Shown in pieces: positions 35,375-45,200 of a stretch of DNA of 51,540 bases (position 1 is the first letter of the stretch; the number at the start of each line of letters is the position of its first letter). A program made the position numbers and the translations under genes. The stretch lies in contig JADJWN010000017.1 of the NCBI GenBank assembly GCA_016716335.1, positions 1 through 51,540 on the forward strand, read 5' to 3'. Under the pieces are notes generated by a model. The model was not told the origin of the DNA and did not search any database. It saw nothing but the letters and a program-made list of their open reading frames with translations. Origin of the DNA: Saprospiraceae bacterium (lineage in GTDB: Bacteria; Bacteroidota; Bacteroidia; Chitinophagales; Saprospiraceae).

Positions 35375-36652
35375 ATGAAAGGATTTTGGAAACTCCTTTC
35401 GGGAATCCGAAAGTACAAAAGAAATTTCGGCCTTAGCATCGTTTCCAATATTCTGCTGTCTCTGTTTACTGTGGTGAGCATCCCGCTGCTCATTCCTTTC
35501 TTCCAGATACTTTTTGACAGGACACTGACTACCCCGGTAAAGCCTGTAAGCTCTGACCTCAGTGCCTGGATTCAGTATTACCTGTCTGTATTTATTTTGG
35601 AGCATGGCAAGGAAAAGGCATTGCTCATTATCTGCGGAGTGATGCTTGCCATTTTCTTTATGAAAAATCTGTTTCGCTATGCAGCTATGTACTTCATGGC
35701 ACCCGTCAGAAACGGAATTATGTACGATCTCAGAAAACAGCTGTACGACAAATTTCTGGAATTGCCCCTCAGTTTTTACAGTGAAGAGAAAAAAGGAAGT
35801 CTGATATCCACGATGACCTTTGATGTACAGGAAATAGAGTGGTCTATCCTCAATGTGCTGGAGGCCGTTTTCAAATCACCGATTATAATGCTGGGCAGTG
35901 TCATATTCATGTTATACATTCATGTACAGCTCACCCTTTTTGTCTTTGTTCTCATACTATTCACTGCCCTTATTATTGGAGGAATTTCGAGGTCATTGAA
36001 GCAGAAGTCAGGCATGGCTCAGGAAAAAATAGCCGGAGTGACCAGTCATCTGGAAGAAAGCCTGGGTGCCATGCGTATCATAAAAGCGTTTGGAGCTGAA
36101 AACTGGCAGCGTCACAAATTCAATCAGGAAAATACACAGTACAGAAATCTACTCACGGAAGTACTCAGAAGAAGGGACCTTTCGGCACCGCTATCAGAAT
36201 TTTTGGGGGTCGGGATTGTAACAGTCCTTTTATGGTATGGCAGTACCCTGGTATTTCAGGAAAGTCTGGCTCCTGAAACCTTTTTTGCCTTCGTATTTGC
36301 TTTCTATCAGGTGATAGAGCCTGCCAAATCATTTTCTTCTGCCTATTACAATATCCGTAAGGGGCTGGCTGCACTTGACAGAATTGACAGAATCATGCAT
36401 ACTGAAAATCACGTGGCAGAGCCCTCTGCCCCAGTAAATAAAACCACTTTTGATGCCGATATAGTATTTCGTAATGTCTCATTCAGGTATGAGGGATCCG
36501 ACAACAATGCACTGCATCAGATCAATATTTCCATCAAAAAGGCAGTAAAATTGCCTTGGTCGGCTCTTCCGGTTCCGGAAAATACACCATGGTGGACCTG
36601 CTGCCGAGATTTTATGATCCTGTCGAAGGGGAAATATATCTGGATGGTATAG
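35375..36652 (+). CDS. MsbA-like ABC exporter, membrane domain and start of the ATPase (frameshifted)
   Basis: The first 388 or so residues of a half-size ABC exporter. An ABC type-1 transmembrane domain has six helices, with ELPLSFYSEEKKGSLISTMT and AFGAENWQRHKFNQ as typical MsbA-like loops. The ATPase begins with IVFRNVSFRYEGSD. After ISIKK (36540) the frame leaves homology and stops at 36650. The family sequence continues in the -1 frame (GSKIALVGSSGSGK). One A missing from the run 36536-36540 explains the break. Joined length would be about 601 residues, normal for lipid A or lipid exporters. Confidence 0.87.
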   Translation: MKGFWKLLSGIRKYKRNFGLSIVSNILLSLFTVVSIPLLIPFFQILFDRTLTTPVKPVSSDLSAWIQYYLSVFILEHGKEKALLIICGVMLAIFFMKNLFRYAAMYFMAPVRNGIMYDLRKQLYDKFLELPLSFYSEEKKGSLISTMTFDVQEIEWSILNVLEAVFKSPIIMLGSVIFMLYIHVQLTLFVFVLILFTALIIGGISRSLKQKSGMAQEKIAGVTSHLEESLGAMRIIKAFGAENWQRHKFNQENTQYRNLLTEVLRRRDLSAPLSEFLGVGIVTVLLWYGSTLVFQESLAPETFFAFVFAFYQVIEPAKSFSSAYYNIRKGLAALDRIDRIMHTENHVAEPSAPVNKTTFDADIVFRNVSFRYEGSDNNALHQINISIKKAVKLPWSALPVPENTPWWTCCRDFMILSKGKYIWMV

Positions 36653-37179
36653 ATATCAGAAATCTGAGACTTCAGGATCTGCGAAAAATGTTTGGTGTAG
36701 TGAGTCAGGATGCCTTATTGTTCAATGACACTGTCGAAGACAATATCCGTTTTGGAGAGTATGCATACAGTGAAGAGGAGATACGCCAGGCTGCAATAGC
36801 TGCGCATGCCCATGATTTTATTGCTGAGATGCCCTTTGGATATAAAACAAATATTGGAGACCGCGGTGTAAAACTGAGTGGCGGACAAAGACAAAGACTC
36901 ACCATTGCAAGGGCCATTTTGCGCAATCCTTCGATACTCATTCTGGATGAAGCAACTTCGGCCTTAGACTCCGAATCTGAAAAGGCTGTACAGGAAGCGC
37001 TCTCTGAAATCATGGAGGGCCGGACTGCCTTTATTATTGCCCATAGATTATCCACCATTAAAAATGCCGACCTGATACTTGTACTTGATAAAGGCAGCAT
37101 TGTTGAGCAGGGTACTCATGAACAGCTCATTCTTCGTAACGGCCTCTATTCCCGTTTGGTAAATCTGCAAAGTGTTTAA
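36541..37179 (+). CDS. MsbA-like ABC exporter, ATPase domain (second part)
   Basis: Continuation of the ABC exporter, about 212 residues. It contains a Q loop (VVSQDALLFNDTV), signature LSGGQRQRLTIARA, Walker B ILILDEATSALD and H loop IIAHRLST. The Walker A reads GSSGSGKYT instead of the normal GSGKST: the Ser that binds Mg2+ is Tyr, which should impair ATP hydrolysis. One base change (TCC to TAC) accounts for it. Together with the frameshift, this means either two local errors or a decaying gene. It ends 10 bases before galK. Confidence 0.87.
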   Translation, partial: GSKIALVGSSGSGKYTMVDLLPRFYDPVEGEIYLDGIDIRNLRLQDLRKMFGVVSQDALLFNDTVEDNIRFGEYAYSEEEIRQAAIAAHAHDFIAEMPFGYKTNIGDRGVKLSGGQRQRLTIARAILRNPSILILDEATSALDSESEKAVQEALSEIMEGRTAFIIAHRLSTIKNADLILVLDKGSIVEQGTHEQLILRNGLYSRLVNLQSV

Positions 37180-37189
37180 TTGCTTAGAG

Positions 37190-38335
37190 ATGAATAATGA
37201 AAAGCTATCGCAAATCACCGAAGAGTTCCGGAGACGGTTTGGTACCTGTACTCACGTGGTTTTCGCCCCCGGCAGAGCCAATATTATCGGCGAACACACA
37301 GACTATAATGATGGTTTGGTATTGCCGTTTGCGGTTTCGCAGGGACTATATTTTGCCATAGGACCTGCTCATACTCAAAAGTCTCAAATTTTCGCTTTGG
37401 ATGTACAGGAACTTTGGGTCACTGATCTGAGCGGCGAAGATGTACCTCATCCGTGGTGTATTTATTTATTGAGAGCACTGTCTGCCGTAGGATATACGGG
37501 TTCGCACTTCAATCTTGTTTTTGGCGGGGATCTGCCTTCCGGGGCAGGGATTTCCTCCTCGTCGGCGCTTACCTGCGGATTTCTGTACAGCTTAAGCCGT
37601 TTTGCCTCCTTACATCTCGATACTGCCGACTTATTGAGCTTGTCTGTAATGGCTGAAAGAGGCAGTGGCGTCAGAGGTGGACAGATGGATCAATACACCA
37701 TCATACATGGCCTCGAGGGTCATGCTATTTTATTGGATTGCAAAGATATGAGTGCCGGTTTTATAAGCGTTGATCCTGCTTATTTTCAGTTTCTGCTTAT
37801 CAATACCCGGAAAAAACATCACCTGGTTTCAACGGAATACAATGATCGCCGGCAGGATTGCGATTTAGCCCTGGAGCGGATTAAGGAGGTGGATTCTTCG
37901 GTGAGCTCTCTACGGGACATCCATGCCGGTAATATGGATAGCTACATGAACGTGCTCAGCTTACCCCAATCCAAAAGAGTGCGACATTTGGTACATGAAA
38001 ATGACAGGGTAATGCAAATGGTCAAAGCTATCAAAAACAAAGACCTGTGGACTGCGGGCACATTACTTTATCAATCGCATCAGAGTCTTTCGGTGCTGTA
38101 TGAGGTAAGTTGTCCCGAGCTGGATTTCCTGGTGCATTGGGCTTCGGGTCAAAGCAATATTTACGGAGCCCGAATGATGGGGGGCGGTTTCGGGGGCTGT
38201 ACCATAAATCTGGTGCAGGGAGAGCTGTCTGATGCGCAGAAATCCCAGCTTAGTCAATCTTATTCCGATAGTTTCGGACATGCGCCGGAATTTATTTATA
38301 TCAAACCCGATCATGGATTGAGAGCCGTCTTATAA
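37190..38335 (+). CDS. galK: Galactokinase
   Basis: An enzyme of 381 residues that phosphorylates galactose at C1 (Leloir pathway). GHMP motifs: the galactokinase signature GRANIIGEHTDYNDGLVLP, the ATP loop GGDLPSGAGISSSSAL and the C-terminal MMGGGFGGCTINLV. The catalytic Asp is expected in GGQMDQYTI. The ATG at 37190 follows the ABC transporter by 10 bases; a GTG at 37172 would overlap that gene and adds six unlikely residues. No other gal genes are nearby. Confidence 0.95.
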   Translation: MNNEKLSQITEEFRRRFGTCTHVVFAPGRANIIGEHTDYNDGLVLPFAVSQGLYFAIGPAHTQKSQIFALDVQELWVTDLSGEDVPHPWCIYLLRALSAVGYTGSHFNLVFGGDLPSGAGISSSSALTCGFLYSLSRFASLHLDTADLLSLSVMAERGSGVRGGQMDQYTIIHGLEGHAILLDCKDMSAGFISVDPAYFQFLLINTRKKHHLVSTEYNDRRQDCDLALERIKEVDSSVSSLRDIHAGNMDSYMNVLSLPQSKRVRHLVHENDRVMQMVKAIKNKDLWTAGTLLYQSHQSLSVLYEVSCPELDFLVHWASGQSNIYGARMMGGGFGGCTINLVQGELSDAQKSQLSQSYSDSFGHAPEFIYIKPDHGLRAVL

Positions 38336-38383
38336 TTTTTCAGTACTTTTGAATAGTTTTTGTTCTACACAAAGTATTGAAAC

Positions 38384-38755
38384 ATGAGTCAGCTTTGGTG
38401 GGGATTTCAGGACAATTCCGGAAAAATTTATAATGTTCATCTTTACCACGGAGATGAGTCGGGGCATGTTCTGGTATATGTCAATGATCTGATACTGATT
38501 ATTGATTTCTCGGTGATTGTTTCAAAAATTTATACATTTTATATCAATGAACGGCTTTTCACTCTCAGCATGACCCGTGAGAATACGGGTTTTGATTACC
38601 GGCTTGAGATTGAAAATCTGCAGCTTCTGAAAGATCGTATCAATGTAGATAAAAGTTTTGCGGCAGCAAGATTGAGAGAGAAAATCCTTGCGACAGCCAT
38701 GGTACTTTCGGTATTGGTGCTGGCATTGGGTACGTGGTGTATATTCTTTGGATGA
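38384..38755 (+). CDS. Hypothetical protein with a C-terminal membrane helix
   Basis: A protein of 123 residues that I do not recognise. The first 95 residues are beta-rich and polar (GHVLVYVNDLILIIDFSVIV, FYINERLFTLSM) and the last 25 form a single hydrophobic helix (ILATAMVLSVLVLALGTWCI). There is no signal peptide, so it is probably tail-anchored with the domain in the cytoplasm. It starts 48 bases after galK and converges with the OsmC gene. Codon use resembles the neighbours, which supports a real gene. Confidence 0.65.
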   Translation: MSQLWWGFQDNSGKIYNVHLYHGDESGHVLVYVNDLILIIDFSVIVSKIYTFYINERLFTLSMTRENTGFDYRLEIENLQLLKDRINVDKSFAAARLREKILATAMVLSVLVLALGTWCIFFG

Positions 38756-38773
38756 AGTCCGTTTTATGTATTA

Positions 38774-39187
38774 TCAGGGATTCAGCCTGTATTCCACACT
38801 TACAGAGGTATTGAGCAATCTGGAGACCGGACAATTTTTCTCAGCATCATCTACCAGTTCTCTGAAGCGGTCTTGATCAATGCCCTCCACCCTTGCCGTA
38901 AGTATAAGGTGTGACCGGCTTATGGCACCGTTTTCAAAACTGATTTCACAGGTGGTTTCCAGCTCTTCGGGTATATAGCCCGCTCCGCTCAGATTAAAGC
39001 TCAGTTTCATGGTAAAACACCCGGCATGTGCTGCCGCAATCAGTTCTTCCGGGTTGGTACCTGCACCGTCGGCAAAGCGGGTGTTAAAGGAGTATGCTGT
39101 CTGATTAAGTACCAAACTTTGGGTGGTGAGGTGTCCTTTACCATCTTTTCCACTTCCCTGCCATACTGCTTTTGCTTTTCGGATCAT
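38774..39187 (-). CDS. OsmC family peroxiredoxin
   Basis: A protein of 137 residues with the two reactive cysteines of the OsmC/Ohr fold: Cys57 in AAHAGCFTM and Cys119 in EKNCPVSRLL. TNPEELIAAAHAGCF is the typical motif. OsmC proteins reduce organic hydroperoxides. It begins with MIRKAKAVWQGSGKDGKGHL, which matches the OsmC branch (ATAxWxGxxKxGKG) rather than Ohr. Confidence 0.92.
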   Translation of the reverse strand: MIRKAKAVWQGSGKDGKGHLTTQSLVLNQTAYSFNTRFADGAGTNPEELIAAAHAGCFTMKLSFNLSGAGYIPEELETTCEISFENGAISRSHLILTARVEGIDQDRFRELVDDAEKNCPVSRLLNTSVSVEYRLNP

Positions 39188-39217
39188 AGTTTGTAGGTTT
39201 ATAATGATTTGTGAAAA

Positions 39218-39886
39218 TTATTTAATGTTGGAAAACTTTGATATTATAATCCCAACCAATGCCACCATGTAAAACTGACCTGCGATTCCAAAAAAAGAGG
39301 ACAGCAGCCTTGCTGTATCATTGGCAGGAGTGATGTCCCCATATCCTACACTTGCAATAGTAACCATGCTGAAATAAGTCAGTTCGTTATATAATAAAGG
39401 GATATTCCCATGACTGGTATGAAAAAAGGATTGCGGAATGAGGGTCTCTACCAGCAGAAAACTGAAAACAGCTATTAATATCAATAACAGATAACCACAA
39501 AAAGAGCCCAGCACAATACTTAATGTGACTTCATCCCTGTGGGTAATCTGCTGCATCACCTCTTCGAAGATCAATCCATAATACAGTATATATACACTTA
39601 CTGCCAGAATGGAAAAAGTTTTGTCTTTGAAAATCAGATGGGCAAGCAGAGGAATAATCAGGCTCAACACAAATAAGATATTCTTCAGCCCTCTGATGAA
39701 CGAACCTCTTTCCTTAAAGACACCCACAGAAGCAAGACCCAACAACAGCATATTGCCCGGCCAGACATAATCCACATAAAAATTCTGATCCGTAACAAAC
39801 ATCTTGTTGAATAGCAGCATGACCAACGCGAAGAGCAGTATCTCAAACCTGAAAACATGAACCCGTTGCTGTACCGTCATAATCAT
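39218..39886 (-). CDS. Ion channel family membrane protein (potassium channel-like)
   Basis: About 222 residues from the ATG at 39886. Several membrane helices precede a pore region with the filter YFSMVTIASVGYGDITPAND, where SVGYGD replaces the usual TVGYGD, and a final helix FYMVALVGIIISKFS. This is a potassium channel pore on an enlarged transmembrane part without a visible ligand-binding domain. The frame is open to 39985, but the extra 33 residues do not look like coding sequence and run close to the dispersed repeat, so I start internally. Confidence 0.8.
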   Translation of the reverse strand: MIMTVQQRVHVFRFEILLFALVMLLFNKMFVTDQNFYVDYVWPGNMLLLGLASVGVFKERGSFIRGLKNILFVLSLIIPLLAHLIFKDKTFSILAVSVYILYYGLIFEEVMQQITHRDEVTLSIVLGSFCGYLLLILIAVFSFLLVETLIPQSFFHTSHGNIPLLYNELTYFSMVTIASVGYGDITPANDTARLLSSFFGIAGQFYMVALVGIIISKFSNIK

Positions 39887-40052
39887 TCCGAAAAGTACAG
39901 TTTTTTTACTTAATTTTAATCTTGGGGAGGTTTTGTGTTTAAAATCAAAATAGCCTAAATCCGAAGTACACGCCGGATAATCCATTTTGGCCTGAAATGT
40001 CAGTTAAATAAATCAGGCTGATGCTCCTGTGTGTATTATAAGGACTCCTTCA

Positions 40053-40095
40053 CAAAAGTGCTTGTTTACAATTCAATCTTCATGAGAAAAGGGCT
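40053..40095. repeat. Dispersed intergenic repeat, copy C (partial)
   Basis: CAAAAGTGCTTGTTTACAAT and the following TTCAATCTTCATGAG match copies A and B with a small gap. The left-hand block GGCCTGAAATG (39989-39999) is shared with copy B. It lies between the htrA terminator and the channel gene. Confidence 0.5.
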
Positions 40096-40110
40096 GAAAT
40101 ATAATACGGT

Positions 40111-40147
40111 TAAAATAAAAACGTCCGCTCTTCTGGAGGAGCGGACG
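40111..40147 (-). terminator. Rho-independent terminator of the HtrA-like protease gene
   Basis: Perfect 9-bp stem CGTCCGCTC (40122-40130) with GAGCGGACG (40139-40147) and an 8-base loop. On the minus strand it is followed by TTTTTATTTT (40121-40112). It lies 58 bases beyond the stop of the protease gene. Confidence 0.8.
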
Positions 40148-40204
40148 AATCAAAACAAAACGAAAAACCAACTTTTCTTTAACCTATTAACCTAAAACGA
40201 AACA

Positions 40205-41383
40205 CTAAAATGACTTTTTCAGTTGAACAGGAAGTGTCGTCTCCTTACCATTTCTGTTCACTTTTATTTTTATTTTATCTCCTACTTTAGCATATTTCAG
40301 AGATGCTTCGATGTCTTCATATCTTTTGATGGACGTGTCGTTGATTGCCACGATAACATCACCCGGCAGGATACCTCCGAGTTGTGCTGCACTGCCTTTT
40401 TCTACCTCTTCGATATAAAATCCTTCCGGCGTATTGAGCTTCAGCTTAAACTCCTTAATGATTTCATCATTTACATCATAACCTCCGACGCCCAGAGATG
40501 TTCTGCGATCAAGATCACCTCCCTGCTGAATGATATCTGCTACCACTTTGCGCACTATATTGGAAGGAATAGCAAAGGAATAACCTGCAAAAACACCGGT
40601 AGGCGTAGCAATCGCAGTATTGATACCAATGAGATCTCCGTTGAGATTTACCAGGGCACCTCCGCTGTTGCCGGGATTGATGGCAGCATCCGTCTGAATA
40701 AAGTCTTCTATGGCTTTTTCACCCTTGATGATGTCCAGATTTCTCCCTTTCGCACTTACAATACCTGCCGTCACGGTGGAGGTAAGATATCCAAATGGAT
40801 TGCCCACTGCAAGCACCCATTCTCCCACTTTCACCTGATCCGAATCTGCAAACCGTATGGGAGTAATATCGTTGCTTCCCTCTATTTTGATTACTGCAAG
40901 GTCAGTAGCCGGATCTACTCCAACTTTTGTAGCCTTATACTCCTTACCTTTGGAGTCTGTGACTGTTATCTTGTCAGCAAATCCTACGACGTGATTATTG
41001 GTAATGATATAGCCCTCTTTGGAATAAAATACTCCCGATCCGGAGCCATTTTTGGGTCTGTAAAAATTTCCTCCAAAAAAATCATCGAAGCCAAAAAAAT
41101 CAAAGAAAGGATCTCTCATTCGGTTTCTCTTTTCCTCTCTTTTTTTTCTTGCCAGGCTTTCACTTTCTTCAGCATAGATATGTACCACAGCTCCTGTGGA
41201 TTTTCGGGCACTTTCTACAAAATCACCTGTCGTAAAACCAGGCGCATTGTTGAAACCAAAGGATGTGGGTATTACCTGAGGTTTTTGTATCTCTGTAGGT
41301 TTAACAGTTGTAAGTTGGATTCCGGCAAATACTATCAAGCCGCCTGCTATGCCGGATGCCATGTATTTGAGGAATGATTTCAT
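40205..41383 (-). CDS. HtrA/DegP-like trypsin-family serine protease with PDZ domain
   Basis: Envelope quality-control protease of 392 residues. The start is the ATG at 41383, giving a membrane anchor or signal (YMASGIAGGLIVFAGIQL); the frame is open 23 codons further up. The catalytic triad is intact: His131 in YIITNNHVVG, Asp161 in DPATDLAVIK and Ser240 in INPGNSGGALVN. One PDZ domain follows (EEVEKGSAAQLGGILPGDVI), fewer than the two of DegP, and so nearer DegS or shorter Bacteroidota Deg proteins. An Arg/Lys/Asp/Phe-rich loop (75-110) precedes the protease core. Confidence 0.92.
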   Translation of the reverse strand: MKSFLKYMASGIAGGLIVFAGIQLTTVKPTEIQKPQVIPTSFGFNNAPGFTTGDFVESARKSTGAVVHIYAEESESLARKKREEKRNRMRDPFFDFFGFDDFFGGNFYRPKNGSGSGVFYSKEGYIITNNHVVGFADKITVTDSKGKEYKATKVGVDPATDLAVIKIEGSNDITPIRFADSDQVKVGEWVLAVGNPFGYLTSTVTAGIVSAKGRNLDIIKGEKAIEDFIQTDAAINPGNSGGALVNLNGDLIGINTAIATPTGVFAGYSFAIPSNIVRKVVADIIQQGGDLDRRTSLGVGGYDVNDEIIKEFKLKLNTPEGFYIEEVEKGSAAQLGGILPGDVIVAINDTSIKRYEDIEASLKYAKVGDKIKIKVNRNGKETTLPVQLKKSF

Positions 41384-41616
41384 TTTATTTCGGTTTTGGG
41401 AGATTAACGCCTTTATTGTCATCTGGGTTATGTGACCGAAATAGTTTAACACAACCTTAACTGAACCGGTAATTTCCGAATCTAAAAATCTTTTATTGGC
41501 CGTACAAATCTTATTTTGTTCATTTTTTCGGCTTTTTCCGTATTGCGGGGCATCAACTCATCCGGTCTGTCTTTGTTTTAATAAAGTCAGATTGTGATTT
41601 AATACTTACAACCTTA

Positions 41617-42066
41617 ATGCATATTATATCCGATATTATAAAAGAATCCTGTGTTGAGACTGTGAGTGAATGCCGGAATGCTGAACTTGCGGGTGCCCAA
41701 AGGCTGGAATTGTGTGCTTCCATAGACAAAGATGGTTTAACCCCTGACACTGCCACCGTAATAGAAGTGCTGGGAGAAATCACAATACCGGTAAAAGTAA
41801 TGATCCGGTGTCGGGAAGGAGACTTTTTTTACAGTAAAGAGGAAATGTTGGTAATGCTGAGAAGTATTGCTGATCTCAAGAAACTCAAAATTACCGGTTT
41901 TGTATTCGGGGCATTAAAAAATTCCGGTGGTATCCTTGAAACTGATTTGGAAAAAACAAGGATTATCTCCGAGGCTGCGTTCCCTGTGCCGGTGACATTT
42001 CATAAAGCCATTGATCTGTGCAGCGATATTCTGCAAGAAACCCAAAACTCTGTCAAAGCGGACTGA
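41617..42066 (+). CDS. cutC: CutC family protein, N-terminal part (frameshifted)
   Basis: The first 143 or so residues of a CutC TIM-barrel protein: ESCVETVSECRNAELAGAQR then LELCASIDKDGLTPD, VKVMIRCREGDFFYS, GFVFGALKNSGGILETDL and PVTFHKAIDLCSDIL. The frame leaves homology at 42047 and ends in VKAD. The rest follows in another frame from 42048. One A missing in the run 42044-42047 explains it. CutC was linked to copper handling, but its molecular role is unclear. Confidence 0.88.
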   Translation: MHIISDIIKESCVETVSECRNAELAGAQRLELCASIDKDGLTPDTATVIEVLGEITIPVKVMIRCREGDFFYSKEEMLVMLRSIADLKKLKITGFVFGALKNSGGILETDLEKTRIISEAAFPVPVTFHKAIDLCSDILQETQNSVKAD

Positions 42067-42257
42067 TAAACAGTATTTTGAGCTCAGGAGGAGCTGCCGC
42101 TGCCGCAGAAGGATTGCCTATGCTCAATAAAATGCATGAAATATGCCGGAAAGCCGGGGTTGAATTAATTGGTGCGGGTAAAATTACTCAGCAAAACCTT
42201 CCTTATTTTACAGCTAACTCTCCCATATCCTCCTTTCACGGAAGGAAAATCGTGTGA
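42048..42257 (+). CDS. cutC: CutC family protein, C-terminal part
   Basis: Continuation of CutC: LCQSGLINSILSSGGAAAAA, CRKAGVELIGAGKITQQNL and the end FHGRKIV. SSGGA and the Gly-rich GAGKI are the conserved barrel-end motifs. The joined protein would have about 213 residues, slightly short of E. coli CutC. Its TGA abuts the stop codon of the convergent PorW/SprE-like gene with no base between. Confidence 0.82.
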   Translation, partial: LCQSGLINSILSSGGAAAAAEGLPMLNKMHEICRKAGVELIGAGKITQQNLPYFTANSPISSFHGRKIV

Positions 42258-45200
42258 TTACTTGTATGTTTTCAGATAATGCTCTTCAAAAAACACCCTG
42301 TAGGCTGCTGCCGAGGCCTCACTGAGCATCTTCCGGTAGTTGGTCTGAGATATCGGGAAAAAATCGTAGTTGATATTTTTAACCGTAATGAATTCTTCCT
42401 TGTCTCTCATCACCTTGCGGTAGTACTCCATTGCCTTCTGGGCATTTTCAAATTTACGGATGAGAATTATCTGTGAATTGTCCTCCCTGTTGAGGCTCGC
42501 ATCTCCGAGCTGCAGCCGTTCGATCTTGAAATACTTTTTATTATATTCCGATACAGATACCTTGACGTTCACATTTTCTACCTCTGACAATCCATAAGTA
42601 ATCACTACAGCATAGTGAACCTTGTCGTCTTCCTTGACATATATTTTATCGACATCTTCTATCTTCACATTCTTGAATGCGTCACCGTCACCACTTAAAA
42701 AACGCATGATTTCTCTTGCCTTGATTTGTTCCGGCGTATTGGGATAGCCAATGATTACATCACTCAGTGCCTTGATATATGCATCTTTTCCTTCCTTACT
42801 TCCCATGCACATGGCTCCAAGCAAGGCAAATTTCGGTACGTATTTATTCTGGGTGCCGAATAAAGTGTTGGCTTTCTCTATTCGGGCTGCTGCCTCTGCA
42901 TATTTTCCTTTTTCAAAAAGAGCATAGGTTTCTTTATAATAATTCTCCAGATTGTCCTCCTCTTTCATATTTTTTCTGAAGAAGTCCGGGTCGGTCAATA
43001 TGGAGGCATATTTGGATTCGGGATACTTCCTGAGTATTTTATCCCGGTATTCTTTTGCCTTGATATCATTATTAAGATCCTGATAATCCAGATACAGATA
43101 ATAATAGGAATCCAGCTCATAAGGAGTAAAACCATAGCGGTCGTGCATCGCTTCTAAGGTGGAAGCTGATTTGGCATAATTTTCTATTTTATCCCTGAAC
43201 AGCTTGCCCAGCGTAAACATAGCGTTCATGATCTTATCATTCGCCTCTTTTTTCTTGATAGGATTATTTGGCAGCTCTCTTAAGAAGGCATTGTATTCTT
43301 CCTGGGTGACTTTTGAGTCAGGTACATCGCTGCCGCCAGATTCTCCGGGATTTTGTTTGTCCGTATTGTCCGCAATGCCTACACTGCGGCTTCCTTTTCT
43401 CCAGTTATCGACCAAGGGTCTGTTGCCCCAGATTTTATTAAATTCTTCTTTTCCTCTTTGTCTTGCATTGACATTGTAAGCAAAGAAATTGCTGCTGGCA
43501 AATCCCTGCACTGCCTTATTCACGCCTTTGGAATCGGTTTTTTCGGCGGGAATGCCTGTCTTGTCCGCATTTTGATTTCTTTTTTCCAACAAACGGTAAA
43601 CTGCCTTCTTCTGCGCATCACCGGTAAGATCAGCAATATACAGGATGGTATCCTGATAGGCAATGATATTGAGGTTGGTGGCTATGTCCACAAGATTATC
43701 CACCAATCTTTTTACCGTAGTGTATCGGTTGTCGGTCTGTGGCAGGGACATGAGAGTAGAATCATAATACAGCTTGGCGTCCAGGTATTTTTCCTTCCCA
43801 TAATACATGTTAGCTACAGAATAGTATATCTCTGTTTTCAGGCCGATGTCATTGGAGTTTACGCTATTGGATTGTCTGAAATACTCGAGTGCCATGTCAG
43901 GATTATCCGGAAATTCAATCTCTCCCATGGTGTAGTATATGAGATACTTTACCTCATTGTACTTGTCTTCATTCAGCATTTTCTGCAATCCCTGGATTAC
44001 ACTCCCTTTGGATTGTTTTCCGGTGAGCATAGCAGTCTTGGCGATATTCAGACCTGCCATAAATTCCATTTTGAAATCACCGGCATATTTTTTGGCAAGT
44101 TCAAAGTGCCTGAAAGCATTACTGTAATCTCCAGCCTGCTGATATATCTGTGCGGATATAAAATGGTATCTCGCCTTCAGCTGCTTGTTATCTGCATGTT
44201 CTGCTGCATCAGCCAGTCTTTGCAGTGCAGGTTCATATTTTTTTTGTTTGATATAAAGATCCGCATAGGTTGCCGCCAGGATTTCCCGCAGATCATCCGG
44301 TAAATTTTGTTTAGACTCGATGTTGCGCAGTATTGTTTCTGCCGAATTCCATTTTTGTCTTTTGATCTGCGCTTTGGCAAGCCATATCAGGCCTTCAGTA
44401 TATGCTGTCTTGTCCTTTTCAATGTTTTCTTTGGCTGCCGGCTTATCTTCCTCCTTGTCCGCAAGAGCGGCTTTTGATGAGCTTGTAGCAGACGATTTCT
44501 GGGCAGAGGTAATTGGTTTTGAAAGCTTTGTCGCCACAGTGTCCATGTCCGCAGATGTATTATTGTCAGGCTGAGCGGTTACTTCTGTGTTTTCCTGATT
44601 TTTTTGCTGAGCATTAGCGGCATTGGTGGAGGTACTTCTTTTGTTGGTGGTCTTTTTTTGTTTCTGCTGTTTCTGTCGTTCTTTAGCCTGCTGTTTTTTC
44701 TGCTGTTCTCTTTCTTTTGCAGCTTTCTGTCTTTCGGCCAACTGATCCTTTTTAGTCCTTTCTCTTTCAGCTGTCCTTTCTTTTGCCAGACGTTCTTTTT
44801 CGAGCTCCTGTTCTTTTTTCAGTCTTTCCTTCCCCTTGGCCTGCTCTTTTTTCTCTTCTTCTCTTTTCTTTTTCAATGCGGCCTTGGTCAGTTTTTTCTT
44901 TTTGTAATTACGTCCATAGGGATTAGATGGATTGAATTCTTCCTGAAAATACAGCAAGGTTTCTTCGGATGTTTCATAATCCTGCTTGAGATATTGTGCT
45001 TTGGCCATCATGACATAGCAATCATCCACCCATTCGCTGGGCTCGTGCAATGCCGCTACGGTACTGACCTTGTCTATGATTTTATCCATGTCAGCAGCCA
45101 CTATCTTTGGATTGGGCTGGGACACATAATCTTCTACATCCAGAATGTTGCTGTAATTATCGTTATTGGCCTGTCTGAGTGTGACCATGCTTTCTTTCAT

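Noticed and set aside
36533..36545. Programmed -1 frameshift in the ABC exporter at CAAAAAG
   Set aside because: The heptamer is C-AAA-AAG, so the P-site tRNA could not re-pair fully, and the family does not use recoding; a missing A is simpler.
40223..41377. Open frame of 384 codons on the plus strand
   Set aside because: Antisense to the HtrA-like protease with its intact triad; Cys/Phe/Tyr-rich composition typical of a shadow frame.
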